Assembly: GCA_030704615.1 (NCBI GenBank) | Contig: CM060732.1 | Location: 8,370,001-8,434,000 of the forward strand | Reading direction: 5' to 3' | Length of the DNA: 64,000 bases | Origin: Takakia lepidozioides | Lineage: Eukaryota > Streptophyta > Takakiopsida > Takakiales > Takakiaceae | In this document: positions 10,106 through 22,188 of the stretch, in pieces | How positions within the stretch are numbered: position 1 is the stretch's first letter | Layout of the letters: each line of letters opens with the position of its first letter | Translations under genes and position numbers: made by a program | The notes under the pieces: generated by a model | Told to the model about the DNA's origin: nothing | What the model saw: only the letters and a program-made list of their open reading frames with translations | Database searches by the model: none

Positions 10106-12307
10106 CCGGTGGAGTAAACTAAAATTTTCTTATGTAGAATTTCTATCTAAATTTTTTTTGCAACCACCAGTGGGTAAGAGTACCACCCAGGTGATTGTTT
10201 TGTGATACCTCGTCAGTATGATCTTCTCCCACTTCCCTTGGTGGTGTCCCTTGATCCACCTTGTGCTCAGTGCCTCACGGCGAGGTTACTATGAAAGAGA
10301 TTATTTTTTCCTCTCACTATATATATATATGGCCTCCCTAAGAAAACGTAAATTATGGTGTCTCTTGACTTGGAAGGGCTCTGCCTTCCGACGAGAAAGT
10401 GGACACCTTTGTGACACCAATTGGTGGAATGAACCAACAACCACCTCCGAGGTGGTATGTGCCTATTACCACCATCTAGTTGTCTCCTCTCACTATAAAT
10501 AAATAATGCCCCCTTTAGAGCCTTCACAATTTCTTTAAGATGTTAATTTTTTTCTTCTCCTTTTTAATTTGATTCTCAAGGTCCTCTGTCCCCCGTTTTC
10601 TTAAATAAAAGAAAATCAGGGTCCTGACTTGTGACTGGGGACGGTGTTTTATTGCTTTTTCCTTGAGACGGAATTTTACTGATTTTGAGGGAAAAAAAAC
10701 AATAAACCCCCAAGAAGGCCATGAATCAAACACGCAGAAGGCAAGGACGAACCCAGTCCCTTTTATTGGCTCCTCCCTAAGGAGAGACCACCCATCTATT
10801 GTTTTCTCCTGATGCACCTTCCCCAGTTAATACCTATTTATCAAGAACCCCAACATTTTCAACATAGTCTAGATTCTCATCCCTCTATATATATATATTC
10901 CCTCTATTGTTACCCATTCATTCATAACTTGGTGAGTGTTATAATTTCATTATATTCAGTTCCTTTGGCATTGAATTTCATTATATCCAGTTCTCTTCAG
11001 ATTTATCCCTCCAATTCCACATTCAATTTTATCTTTTTTGCATTTGTTCCTTGCATTTAATGTAATATTATTGTTTCTAATCGAGGTGAAAACATAAAAT
11101 ATTTTGATTCTAAATCTCACATTTATCTGTTAATTGTTATCCTCAGGGAACACTGAGAGTGCCTTGACGGTTTCGATTTTATGTTTTAAATATTTATCAT
11201 TTTTATTTCAATAAAATCAGGACTGCCAGCACTAGCATTTCAGTTTTGTAATTAATGTGGAGCCATTAAGTGGAGCCATTATGCGATTAGCTGCCTGTTT
11301 AAAGAGAAATAAACAATTGCATCAGTATCACTGACTTTTGAAGGATTTTCCAGAGCCGGGGTAAGTTTGGCCAAATCAGGGCTGCACCAAAGGAAAACCG
11401 CAATCGGAGATGCAAAGCACAAAATTCCGTCACCTCGGACTGGCTTCAAACGGAGATCCAAGGGCGCGCGGACGGAGAAGGGGTAGGAGAAGGGACAGTT
11501 CCCATCCGTGGCAAGACTCTAGAATTGGTGGCGAGGAGCGATGGAGAGCGAGGGAGGCGAGGGAGCGCGGCGAGAAAGGAGGAGCGTGGTTGGGAGGGTT
11601 GGTGTTGGAGAGAGGGAGGGTAGGAGAGAGAAGGGGGCCAATGGAACGGGCAGAGCGCAGATCCGTTTGGTTGGGCGATGGTGGGGCAACGGGGGAGCGC
11701 ATGCAGACGGTGGTGGGGGCAGGCGTGCAGCGTGCACTCTGCTGCCGTCACGCTCTGTCGCACTCTGGCCCGCCTGCACGTGCACGCGGTCCCATCTCTC
11801 TCGCAGTCGGGGATGCTCTTGGGAGGAGGAGGAGGAGGTGGGGAAGGGGGGGGTGGGGCTTGATGGCAGTGATGTAGGTGCAGGGCGGAGACGACATATC
11901 TCCGACTGTCCTCTTGTTGAGCTGACCGCTTCTTATGTCTGATCGCCCACCTGGCCGAGTAAGGTCTGGTGAGAGCCCATCTGGCACCATCTAGCGAGTC
12001 TATAGGTGTTGCGTCTGCTAGCATCTCCTCTTAGCCACCTGCCTGCCTCACTGTCTACTTCTCGTGTGTACTATCAAGGCTTCCTTGCCTGCGGAGGCCC
12101 CTGTGATTAGTGGGCGCTGGTCTCCACCCTAGGCTGTGATTAGCTTGTCTTCCAGCTTCTGGGGGATCCAATTAGGCTGGTTGGGTCGTTGAAGAACCTT
12201 TGTGGGTTGCGGTCTAGGTAATCCCCACGTTCATGTCCCGGGGCAAAAGTTCCGGTGCACCCAGTAGCGATAGGCCGAGTTGAAGCTGCCTGTACAGCTG
12301 TGGTTCG

Positions 12308-12985
12308 ATGTTCGAAAGAGGGAGTATGAGGGACACAATCAACGTCCCGCAGAGATTGATTGATCCCGCGTTACTCATGAGTGGGCAGGCGGCCGTGGGA
12401 GTGTTGGATCATGGAGCAGGGCCATCGATCATGGGAGCTGGAGGGGTGAATGGGGTGAACGGGGTAGACAGCCAGGCGCAGGATCAGGGGTCCAGAACAC
12501 CCAGCCGGTACGAAGCGCAGAAGAGGCGAGACTGGAACACCTTCGGACAGTATTTGCGCAACCATCGCCCCCCTTTAGCGCTGGCAAGGTGCACTGGGGC
12601 GCATGTGCTGGAGTTTGTGAGATATCTGGATCAGTTTGGGAAAACCAAGGTGCACCTGGCCTCTTGCCCCTTTTTCGGCCTCCCGCACCCACCCCATCCT
12701 TGCCCCTGCCCACTGCGCCAGGCCTGGGGATCTCTGGACGCACTCATTGGACGGTTGCGTGCTGCCTTTGAAGAGAACGGTGGGAAGCCCGAGTCCAATC
12801 CATTTGGGGTTCGGGCTGTGCGCCTCTACCTTCGCGAGGTGCGAGAAATGCAGGCCAAGGCGCGTGGCATTGCATACGAGAAAAAGAAGCGCAAGCGTCC
12901 CCCTCCCTCGGATACAGGACAGTCGAATGCCACTATAAGTGTAAATGCTAATGTCCATGTCGGACTCCCAGCTGGCATTCAATAA
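12308..12985 (+). CDS. LSH: ALOG domain (LSH/G1-type) nuclear developmental regulator
   Basis: This is an intact single-exon ORF of 225 residues. The ALOG domain spans about residues 65-195. It starts [18 protein letters not shown], has the zinc-ribbon-like insert ([17 protein letters not shown]) and [20 protein letters not shown], and ends with [17 protein letters not shown], whose basic run is the expected nuclear localisation signal. Family members act as plant-specific transcriptional regulators of organ and meristem development. The domain is thought to derive from a DIRS-type tyrosine recombinase DNA-binding fold. The N-terminal 60 residues and C-terminal tail are low complexity, as usual. 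I kept the ATG at 12308; another in-frame ATG lies six codons later. No intron is needed. There is no nearby operon-like partner. Confidence 0.95.
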   Translation: MFERGSMRDTINVPQRLIDPALLMSGQAAVGVLDHGAGPSIMGAGGVNGVNGVDSQAQDQGSRTPSRYEAQKRRDWNTFGQYLRNHRPPLALARCTGAHVLEFVRYLDQFGKTKVHLASCPFFGLPHPPHPCPCPLRQAWGSLDALIGRLRAAFEENGGKPESNPFGVRAVRLYLREVREMQAKARGIAYEKKKRKRPPPSDTGQSNATISVNANVHVGLPAGIQ

Positions 12986-15900
12986 CCTTCAATCACTTGA
13001 GACCTGTAGAACTAAAATTCGCAGATTCGACAAAATCCTATCTAGATCTACCAGGATACACTGGTACCAGGATACACGGGGCATTGCCTCATCATATCTT
13101 CCAAAAGGGCCACAGGCTCGCCCTTGATCAGCTGCCTGACTTCTACAATTTGATCACCGAGCGGTGGGGGGTGAAGCCAAAGCCACATGTGAGTGATCAT
13201 CCTGCAGGCCCAAGCTCCACAGTCTCATGAGCTCCAACACCTCCTTGTAAATACTGCACAATAGCCAGGCACTGCTTGCGTCATCAACTGTTGTATATCG
13301 TGCACAGCTCCGAGTACACTTCAAGGTACCTTTCCCTGGATCTTGGAGGCTTAATCTTATCCAATTCATAGGTTCTGTACTATTCCTGGAGAGACTGTAA
13401 GACTGAGACATGTGGTGGGGCGCACAAGCTGGGTAGTGTTAGCTAGCTCATAAAATTTTAGCTTCTGTATGTGCCTTCACCATGACAGTAGTAGGTAGTT
13501 TTTCATCTCTGGATAACTTGTAATAAATGAGGCCATCCTTGTATCAATATCAATATCAATTTCCTCCGTTAGCCTCATGCAGGAGTGGCAGAGTGCCAAA
13601 GCTATAGCACGAGGCTACCAGACAGTTATATAGCTTAGTGTAATCTTGACTAGAGCTTCTAGAGCATCAACCAGAACCTCACCAGAACTTGCCTGCTGGC
13701 TTCAGGAGACATCTCAACTGTGGACACCACAGAAGCAGGAATGTAAAGGCGCTTCACTGTATTTTTTTTTATGTTGAGACACCTTTGAATTCCTGCTGAT
13801 GAATTGCAAGTTACGGCGTTGCAGCAATAACCTAAGCGAGCTTTTGACAGAGTGTTGACACAATGAAGGAAGATGTAGCTTTTGCAGCTTGGCATGCTCT
13901 GACTGAAATCTTGACGGTCGCTATACATGGCCTAGAGAGACAATTTATACATCTAGATCTTGACATTTGATCGCACGACTGGTGATGGGCAGTATTTGTA
14001 GCTGGTTACTTGACAGTAAATTGAGATCTCTGGCCGCTTCTTCTACTTGCATCACTCGTTCCTATGTGTAGACCCAGAATGACTGCTGGGAAAATTGCTA
14101 GTTGTCTCAGTTTCATGATCGTCAGCGCCAGGAATTGTCATTGAATATTTGTGGAAATATCTTAGATCTTCCCGTGAAAAGTAAGGTTCGAAACACTCAT
14201 AGCTCTACCAAATTCCGTGTTGATTGGGCCGCAAGGTCTATGCATCCACCACACACGGTATCTGTGGATGCTTTACATGCAGACGTTCTCCAATACTGTC
14301 AAGAGATTCAAGAACACCCGTGACTAACACCTGCCTAAAATGACCGCTGGTCAAGTGCCGAATTGGTTTCTTCAATATTCCTTCTCCATTCAAAGAAAGA
14401 AGACTTAGTTTTGTACACATGACACGATTGTACAACCATTATGGCTCCTAGGATGCATTAGGGGGGGGAATACGTGTTTACCGTTTTCAGATCACGTGCG
14501 ATCTTGTGAGATTTTTAAATCATAGGCCTTCTTTTTCAAACACAGTTACTACTCAAGATCTTTCTGGCGGGATTAAGACTAGATGCACAACAATTTGCTG
14601 AGTACTTGAGCACTTCAATAGCTGTTGGTTATAGCAATTTAACTAGGATCCCTGAGATCCTCTATGTTTCTTGGCATCCGATAATTTTCTGTCTCCTACG
14701 TTTGCTTTGAAAAATGTCGGACTGGAAAGACCTTTATGCTGATCGTTTGAATCCTGGAATACTTGTATGATTCTTTGAGGTGAGCTGGATCCTTGGCTTA
14801 CATTGGACCTAACTTGGGGGAGCTCCTGTAAAATGGAAGTTTCCAACTTATGGGTAAGCAGAGAGAGTCGAGGAAGAGAGTCCTCTTCCCGTCCTCTTAC
14901 AACGACAATAGAGGAGGATAGGTCTACATGATGGTCCATAGTAAGGTTCAAAGTGACTGAGATATGACTGGAATATCCGGGAGAATACTTCACCAGCTGC
15001 GCGCTGTCTCATGTCACGTGCGCGCTAAGTGCTCAGCTTTTGGTTATAAAGGAAGAGCTACCTACGAAGACTAGCACTTCAACTGTTGTGAGAAGCAAAC
15101 TGACACCATGGTTTAATTTGTCTCTCTTCTGTCTCCGGTAAATCAACGCTTCAAATAAATTGTGAAGCGACTTGATCCGAAACCTGGTCCTATCATTCAC
15201 ACAATCCACAAGTTCCTAGGATGTCGCTGACCATTTTTCAAGATCCTTCTGTGGATACTATCTACGTGATTCAGCTGACCTCTTTGCTGCAAAGCGTGTC
15301 GAGGGGAGGTGTCACATTGACTTGCTCGGTCCCACTCTGAACTTCAGAACTTATCGCGATTGCCATGTATCCGTCCCAGAGGAGGAGTTATCTAGATAAT
15401 TCCACCTGAGAGAAAGCTGGGAGTGCACCACAAGCAGTCCGAGGCGCTGAGCGTTTGTTCCAAGTGCATGAGCATTTGAATAGATCTTGGAGCCACATCG
15501 GCAAATTGTGTCCAAATTGGAGAGGAGACCAGAACAAACATTCTCCTCGAGGGACGTAGACTTACCCACGTCAAGATCGCCCTCTTTTCTTCGGGTGATC
15601 TCAATGGCCATCGACATGGTTATCCTATAATCTCGTGTCAAATCTTGAGTTCTGTTCCTCCAGGTCTCTCTTTGTGTAGATCTCGACTCTTTCAAAACAT
15701 GCGCATTAGTGTCTCGGTAGAGACATGTGCAGCGTGCGCGACCTGCGTCCCTCATGCGATTCTTTTCAACAGGTTGACGGGAGAATGTGAGTTAACCCAG
15801 GGCTAACCCATTAGATTCACTAAATATTCCGAAAATATTGCACCCCAGGACAAACCCCAAGTTATCTGTGATCAGTCCGGCTTTGTGGAAGGCCCTCTAA

Positions 15901-17055
15901 AAGACAGGATTCCAACGGACTAGAACGCCTACGGCACTTGCTTACAGTCATTAGTTGGAGTACATGAACAATGCTGAATGACGACTAAACGGGACAGGTA
16001 TATTGATGGTAATGAGTTGGTCGCAAGGCTTGTCATTCCGACTACGCAATTTAATCTATCGGTAAACCCTGAACATCTGGCAGTCGAGGCCTCCGATGAT
16101 GCTCAATTGAGATGCATAACTTGCGGCTGATGGAGCCTGAAAATTGTATTATTGGAGGAAGGTGACAGCTCCTCGGTTGAACGTTGCCAATGTTCCTCCG
16201 CTTCAAATGGCTCATGCAGGTCACGGTACCCTGGCTTAGGTGTTGTATTCTACGTCAACTACTAGCCTCCTGCTTGCATATTTGGCTGGACACTGCAGAG
16301 CGCCCAGTTGGCAAGGAGCTGCCTCAGATTGCTAGGCCTAACCCCAACAAGGGTACGTACGCGGCATCCGTGAATTGCTTAAAATTCGGGGGATCTGATG
16401 AGTCTATCTCATGTGCTACATAGTTAGCAATTGACTCGCAATTGTGGACATCAGAAAATATCCTGGTCTCACCAGACAGCAGGCCAAGAGCTTATGTGGT
16501 CCGGGTCTTTTTCAAGGACGTAGGTCCTAGCTCCAGAATATATATATATATGTAAGACCTGTTCATCAAACTTTGATAGACCAATTCTCCTCGAATTGTA
16601 CGTGTGCTGGCCCATCTTGGTGTGCATTTCAAGACGCTGATCTCAAGATAATCTGCACTTTTTTTCCACTTGAAAAAACGGCAGATCTGTAGCATTGATC
16701 GTGATCATTATTTTGCTTTACTACCTAGTAATTAACCCTATTTCACTATACTGTTTACTACATACTTTGAACTAATCAGGTGATTTGAAGTATCAGGGAA
16801 ACTCACTACCAAAGCACGATCACACAAGTAGTAAAAATAAACCAGTTTTACCTGATTTTTTCCCAGCTTATGTTTTATGAGGGAACCAAACTCTCATAAC
16901 AACATTCCTTGAAAGAAGATTCCAACTAGTTCATAGAAAATATGTGATCAAATGTGAGAAAGTACCTCGTTTTTTCCCCTCCATTGCAATGTTCAAGAAA
17001 CTCTGACATTGCTATTGATACTCCCACGTAAACTGTACATCTCCTATACTTGAGT
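12986..17055. other. Intergenic stretch downstream of ALOG
   Basis: No recognisable gene. A TATA-like box (ggttataaagg, about 15041) stands alone with no ORF behind it, and a short TA repeat lies at 16537-16552. The ALOG 3' UTR must lie in the first few hundred bases, but no clear polyadenylation signal decides its end. Confidence 0.45.
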
Positions 17056-17375
17056 TTAGGGATCGGCATTTTCCTTAGACAGGATATACTCTGCCACCTC
17101 AATGACTTGCTCATCAGGAGATGAGTTGTTGATTAAAGGCGGTTTCTTACTGATTTTGTTTTCAGCCTTCATATAATTCTTCAAATTTCGATACATGTCA
17201 TCAACATCATGCAAACCCAGTTCCTTTAGGACAATGTGCTCTGAAGATGCCAAGGCTATGGCTGCCACCACTGCCCCATCATCGTGTGCTAATGTTTTGT
17301 TTTCGCCTTCAATGGCGTTTGCCCCCTTCCTTCGCTTCTGCTTTGTCTTTGACGATATCACAGCCAAACACCCAA
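17056..17375 (-). CDS. Unrecognised terminal-type coding exon
   Basis: On the minus strand a charged frame reads TKQKRRKGANAIEGEN and, further on, SEHIVLKELGLHDVDDMYRN. It ends ...LSKENADP with a stop just below 17056. An AG acceptor (atcgtcaaag) precedes it. Composition and acceptor suggest a real last exon or its relic. I do not recognise the family. It may belong with the minus-strand pieces at 20.7-21.6 and 23.6-24.8 kb, but this cannot be shown without transcripts. Confidence 0.35.
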
Positions 17376-17799
17376 GGTAAGGTACAATGAAGCAAGGTAC
17401 ATTCTGCCACACTCATACTGGTACCTATTTTCTGGTAGGTGATCAACCTTACATGATTGTGTATCTACACAAGAAACAAAGAAAAGAACTGCCCGAGGGA
17501 GATACATTTTCGGTACAACAATATGCGATGCAAATGCGTCTAGGGTTAAATTCTCCTTTCCTCTACCATAACGCCAGTATCAGGGGATGATAACTCGGCA
17601 AAGCAGGCCACGCGGAGAGGAGGGGATCATGCAGCAGAGGACGATGACAAATGTTCTGCTGCATCTCGCGAACGCACAGGCCAAGCACTGAGAACATGTT
17701 CATCAGTATGTCACCCTCATAGCCGTTTCTACAGCTCACCCTTGTACACATAAATGAGTTCACACAATAAAATACGACCCAAATCTCATGTGGTTTACA

Positions 17800-17872
17800 T
17801 TAGACATAGGATGGGAGTTGAATGCGCGCATGCGAGACCGTGGGCCCCCCTCGTCGGAGCCGTGGCCCCTCC
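17800..17872 (-). repeat. Short dispersed repeat, copy c
   Basis: Same family as 9384-9420 and 10033-10105. Here it directly follows (in minus orientation) the C-terminal integrase remnant at 17880-18170, which hints that the repeat is the untranslated or LTR-proximal part of that gypsy family. Confidence 0.55.
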
Positions 17873-17879
17873 GGCGCGC

Positions 17880-18420
17880 TGCCGGAAGCAGAAGAGCTAT
17901 GTTTCCTGCAACCATCTCATAGATCAGATAGGGACCTGCAATCCTTATCTTGGCCTTGGATTCCATTGGACCATGCTGCAGTTTAACACATACAATTTGA
18001 CCTGCAACAATGCAACCCGCCTATTGTATTGCTTAGCCTGAGGTAGTTGGGCTTTAGAAATATTAAACTTGGCATCCTCTAATGCTCTGGAGTGATGTGC
18101 CTACAGTTTCTCAACATAAGAATCCCAGTCCTCAGGTATAGCAATGACATGGTTCAGGGGAGTAGAACGTATGGGGTGAGATGCAAGGCCGACCATACAA
18201 AAGATCAAAAGGAGTTTTGCGAGCAAAGGCAGGGATAGCTGAAGGATAATGATAGAGTGTGGGTCCAGATTCACCCAAGAGGCCAGATTTCATGGACTCG
18301 TCCAAGGGGAGAAGGAAGGACGAATGACACCAGCATCAAGCATTCGTTTGATTTCTTCTTGAATGAAGCAATATCATGACAGGTGTCCCTTTTCCCATGG
18401 ACACGTGGACGCAGAAAGAT
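17880..18420 (-). pseudogene. Decayed Ty3/gypsy pol fragment (RT start joined to integrase C-terminus)
   Basis: On the minus strand FIQEEIKRMLDAGVIRPS (about 18370-18310) is the N-terminal edge of a gypsy reverse transcriptase. About 100 bp later KTPFDLLYGRP (about 18216-18186), then NISKAQLPQAKQYNRR and GPMESKAKIRIAGPY, belong to the integrase core end and C-terminal domain. The bulk of RT, RNase H and the integrase catalytic core is missing and several frame breaks occur. This is a deletion relic. Confidence 0.65.
18226..18300. repeat. Repeat shared with 46929-46990 and 47466-47540
   Basis: The words gcagggatagctgaagg, atagagtgtgggtccagattc and ccaagaggccagatttca occur in the same order at all three places. 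In this copy it lies inside the gypsy pol relic and in the minus frame precedes the FDLLYGR integrase motif. Confidence 0.6.
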
Positions 18421-19236
18421 CGTCGATGAGATTGGACAGTATGTGGACACGTGGCCTTATCAACCAAGGACACGTGTCACATTTTTGGTGTTACGAAATG
18501 GATTCCATCAAAATTGCAATGACTTCAAAAACAACTATGTGAGTGAGCAATAAATTACTCATGTTGATATAATGAGAATTAACAATATATAATACCACTG
18601 ACAGAGTGGTTATGTGAAACCCATTCAGTCATTTTGTACTCATTTCATGTAGTTTTAGATAGGTCAAGATTATTATTCATTGGTGTGAAATACAAGAACG
18701 ATTCTAGTAGTAGTTTGTTAGACGTCTACCGGTATTCAGCCAGTGGTTAGGTTGTATACTAAAACCATTGTCTCAGTCATTCTCTGTGTCCCACTGAGTA
18801 GGGACTATGTATTGGGATGATTACTGACAGAGTGGTATTTTAGTGATTTAAAATTATACAACTGGAGGAATACACTATTATAGTAAGTGACTAATTCTAC
18901 CACTAGTGGATTTGCCTACTGTCATAGTCTTAAAAATACCACTAGTAGAGTGGCGTGTAAGTGATTAGGAATAGGACTAGAGGAACACATACCCACTACT
19001 ATGGTGATATGTAAATGATTACGCATACCACTAGTGTAGTGAAAGAAGAACCAATTGTGTTCATTTGGCTACTGTCGGTCTTCCCCCTAGCCTCTGTAAA
19101 TAATGGAGCAAAGATGCATTGCCAATTTGGACAGGCCCACACATTGCAAGTGAATCTGCAAATCAAAATAGTCTTGAAGATTCAAACTTCAAAAAACACA
19201 ATAGAATCCCAGAGAGTAAGTGCTGGAACAGAGTCA
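18421..19236. other. Non-coding stretch with degenerate accactag/agagtggt repeats
   Basis: Between 18590 and 19040 several related words recur (taccactgacagagtgg, tgacagagtggtattttagtg, taccactagtagagtgg, ccactagtgtagtg). It looks like a decayed tandem or foldback repeat. No ORF. Confidence 0.5.
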
Positions 19237-19239
19237 ACA

Positions 19240-19789
19240 CACTACAACAGATCGCGGTAGTTATGACTGCCAAACCGTGGTAGTCATGGTTTTCATGACT
19301 TTGACCATGACTGCACCATGTTTTTATATGAAATTGACTTCCCGCAGTCGTTCATACAACTGTAGTCATATGAACGACTATCTAAATAGTCGTCTGTATG
19401 ACTACATGGCTCCGGAATGGGCGGAAGGCTGGTCAACGGCAATTGACCAGATTTAGCTCACCATTCATAGTCATTTCCATGACTACAGTGTACATGGATG
19501 AGGTTACATAGTCATGATGACTACTGGGGATTTTGTAATTTGGTGTGTATAATACAATTAAAACACCATATGATCATATGAATGACTAATGGGTGTATTG
19601 GTTAACAGGTGGTGAACTATAACTCTTATAGTAAAGAGGTTGCAGGTTCAAATTCCTCTAAGTACAATCAAATGGATAAGATGGCCATAGGGTTAGTAGG
19701 CGAGCTAGGGATAACACGTGGTTTTTTCATTATTATAAAATACATTATGTCACGTGGCACAATGCCGTGTGACGCGGCGTTTGACACAT

Positions 19790-19831
<42 letters not shown>

Positions 19832-20077
19832 CCTTAAATTTTTTTAAATCAATTGCGCCTCGCCACGTGGCGCGGTAGCGGCGCTGCAGTATGGTATATA
19901 TGACTGCAGTGAGAGATATCACTTGGTTCATATGACTGTAGTCATCCGGACCGTACCATCATGTACTCATTGTATTGACTTAGTTTGCACGACTTATAGT
20001 CATAGAAGTCATATGTACCGTTTATAACTGCAGAATAGTCATATATACAGTCATAAATACCGCGATCTGTTGTAGTG
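19240..20077. mobile_element. Non-autonomous CACTA (En/Spm) element with 3-bp target duplication
   Basis: Termini CACTACAACAGATCGCGGTA at the left, and its exact inverse at the right, are flanked on both sides by ACA (19237-19239, 20078-20080). A CACTA start and a 3-bp duplication define the superfamily. Subterminal regions carry many direct and inverted copies of a tagtcat(a)gac word, as expected of transposase-binding repeats. There is no transposase. The middle (19590-19880) holds a tRNA-like piece and a T-run of about 38. Confidence 0.88.
19585..19835 (+). repeat. tRNA-like (SINE-like) segment with long T-run inside the CACTA element
   Basis: A B-box word (GGTTCAAATTCC, about 19646) stands about 50 nt after ttggttaacaggtggtg, which could be a weak A box. 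The segment continues through unrelated sequence to a run of roughly 38 T (about 19793-19831). Stems are poor, so it is not a functional tRNA. A SINE relic within the element is plausible but unproven. Confidence 0.35.
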
Positions 20078-20699
20078 ACAAAATCCAGCCATGATAAAAG
20101 GTCTCATTCTACATCTACACGATATCTCCGTATGCATGCTAAGAACACTGTACTACTTTCCTGCCTTAGCCTCACTGCCAGCAATGTCTCTGCCCGGGCA
20201 AACCAAACTTCTAAGCCCTCTTCATGTGCTTCTCTGGCCAAAGACAATTCAAAGCTATGATCTGATCCAACTCTGTTTGTGGTGGGTTCTCTTCCTCGTT
20301 ATGATAAAGCAACTTGCAATCTGCAACGTAGACATAAGTCACCTCAACTCGCCACTGGCCTTCAGGAATATCACAGCAGTGATATTTATCTTTGTCAGGC
20401 ACACCAGTGATCCGGCCACTGCCGACCCTATGTCGTGGTGAGTCGGGATCATAGAGGCTAACCTTGTCGTTCTGTACTCAACACCCACCACATAATGATC
20501 ATGAATGAACCCATGAAGTATAGGTATTGAAAACTAGAGAATAAGGAACGTCCACTAAGATGAAGAAAGCGTAGAGTACTTTGGGTAGCATAAGAATATC
20601 TAGGACAGTGGCAGAGGGTTTGTATCTTGAGCTTTCTTTGAAGGCGCCGCAATTGGTGCACATGTGGAAGTATTAAGAGCTTCTTTTTTCAGCCTGCAA

Positions 20700-21627
20700 A
20701 CGTCATGCCCATGGCCCCTTAGCTATCACAAAAAGCAATGCAAATGACACAGCGTATCAAACCCCTCATGCCAAAATGAGGCTGAAGGTACATGGAGGAG
20801 AAGGCAAATAGGTGGAGCAAAACTCCCCTCCAACACGGGAATTTCAGTAGAAACAGATGCCTCCGTGAGGCCCACCCGATCCTTACTCCAGCTAGAAGTT
20901 GGTGTTATGTCACCTATTGCATCAGTCAATTTCAGGGACTCTTTGGCAGCAATGGCTCTGGTCGAAGTTGCACCTTTTCAGGTGTACTTCTTTTCAGCTC
21001 CCTTCACGACAGCTGGGGCAGGTGCCTCTACTGCAATGATCTCCTTTTTACATGCCAGAAACAACATGCAGTAGTACATGAGTATGCTTCATATACATGG
21101 CAGGAAGGACAATGCGTAATGGCCCACAAATGATAAGGCAAGATAAACGCAAACATTTGAGTACCTCTTTCTGTGGGGAGGTAGCCTTCACAGGAATGGG
21201 GTCATCCCCTACTGCCAATTCCCTGCTGCCCCCCTTACCATCACTCTGTGTGGAGAGTGACGAATCAGTAGCAAGCATTGTTGTGCCGCCTCCCCTCTTA
21301 CGTGGCAGTTTCTCGGACTGTCCCTTGTGCCCCACCTTCACAATACTCACCAGGGGTCCTCAGGCCCAGACTTTGCCGGATCCCCAACGTGCAAAGGATC
21401 TCGCACCCAAGTAATAGTGAGAACAGTGTACAAGAGCTCAGACTCTACAAACACAAAAGCAGTAGTTCAACCACGTGGGGTGAAGGTACCCACAGCGTGG
21501 GGACACAAGTCGCAAGGCCAGGTGGGGCATCATCCAACCCCTCAATGATAGGAGTATACGTTGGGATAGTAATTGGAAGAGGGGCGGACATTGCACCTGC
21601 CATCATCATTGCCATCAATGCATCCAA
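20700..21627 (-). pseudogene. Unrecognised minus-strand coding pieces
   Basis: Three stretches look coding on the minus strand. 21627-21445 (MDALMAMMMAGAMSAP) is Pro/Ala-rich. About 21350-21160 (VKVGHKGQSEKLPRKRGGG and VGDDPIPVKATSPQKE) is followed by a GT donor. About 21065-20790 (KKEIIAVEAPAPAVVKGAEKK, then SLKLTDAIGDITPTSSW in a shifted frame) has at least one stop or frameshift between its halves. No known domain. It could be a lineage-specific gene, a broken gene or an unusual transposon ORF. Confidence 0.3.
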
Positions 21628-21899
21628 TTTTGTGGCATTCTCTTAAGAGGCCTTAGCCACTTCTGCTTAATACTGTGGCCCTCAATGCTCAGGATCTGAT
21701 TTTCTGACAGGGCAGTAAAACTGCCCTCAAGGGAAGACAAGGGGCATGTAAATCATTCAAGTAAGAAGCAAGCATATATACTCCCAGCTTCCCTGACAAT
21801 TAGCACTGACATGGGAATCGCTGCCAATGGCACAGTCCCTTATAACTCAACATGAAGCTAGGGTCCCTTAATTAATGTGGCAATTTTGATGCCTTAATT

Positions 21900-22160
21900 G
21901 TATGTATTACAGCCTATGCACTACTAGGAAATTTCCCATTATTCAATGTTGGAATGTTTTACATTATCCAATGCTAGGAAATTTCAAATTATACACTGCT
22001 GAAATGTTTTACATTATTCAATGGTGGGATGTTTTCAATGGTAGGATTTTTGCTGGGATGTTTACATACATTAGAGTGATGCAATTTTGAAATTTATTGC
22101 TGAAATGTTTTCAATGTTTCAATGTTTTCAATGTTTTCAAGGTATTTAATCTACTCAATG
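21900..22160. repeat. AT-rich short degenerate repeats
   Basis: Repeated words of the type tgctgaaatgttttacattattcaatg and aatgttttcaatg, imperfect and without fixed period. Confidence 0.5.
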
Positions 22161-22188
22161 TATTCAAGGTCTTCAAGGTATTTCATTT

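Larger units (their letters stand above)
8511..12307. other. Intergenic stretch upstream of the ALOG gene
   Basis: It contains C-rich low complexity (9715-9900), two members of a short repeat (listed separately), TATA-like runs at 10310-10330 and 10490-10503 without an attached ORF, AT-rich DNA to 11270, and a GC-rich block 11450-11880. The GC-rich block has overlapping open frames on both strands caused by composition. No coding region is supported. Confidence 0.5.

Noticed and set aside
10310-10510. TATA-like runs suggestive of an LTR promoter
   Set aside because: No matching second LTR, no primer site and no gag/pol nearby.
11410-12024. Long overlapping ORFs on both strands (up to 192 codons)
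   Set aside because: They arise from a GC-rich, stop-poor tract with GA/CT bias. Peptides are Arg/Gly or Pro/Ser-rich low complexity with no domain.
15041-15115. Promoter-like TATA (ggttataaagg) with a following accATGG
   Set aside because: The ATG is followed by a stop within two codons and no ORF follows. A lone TATA word is expected by chance.
19609-19700. tRNA gene
   Set aside because: A B-box word is present, but the acceptor and T stems do not pair well and the anticodon arm is unconvincing. Kept only as a SINE-like segment.
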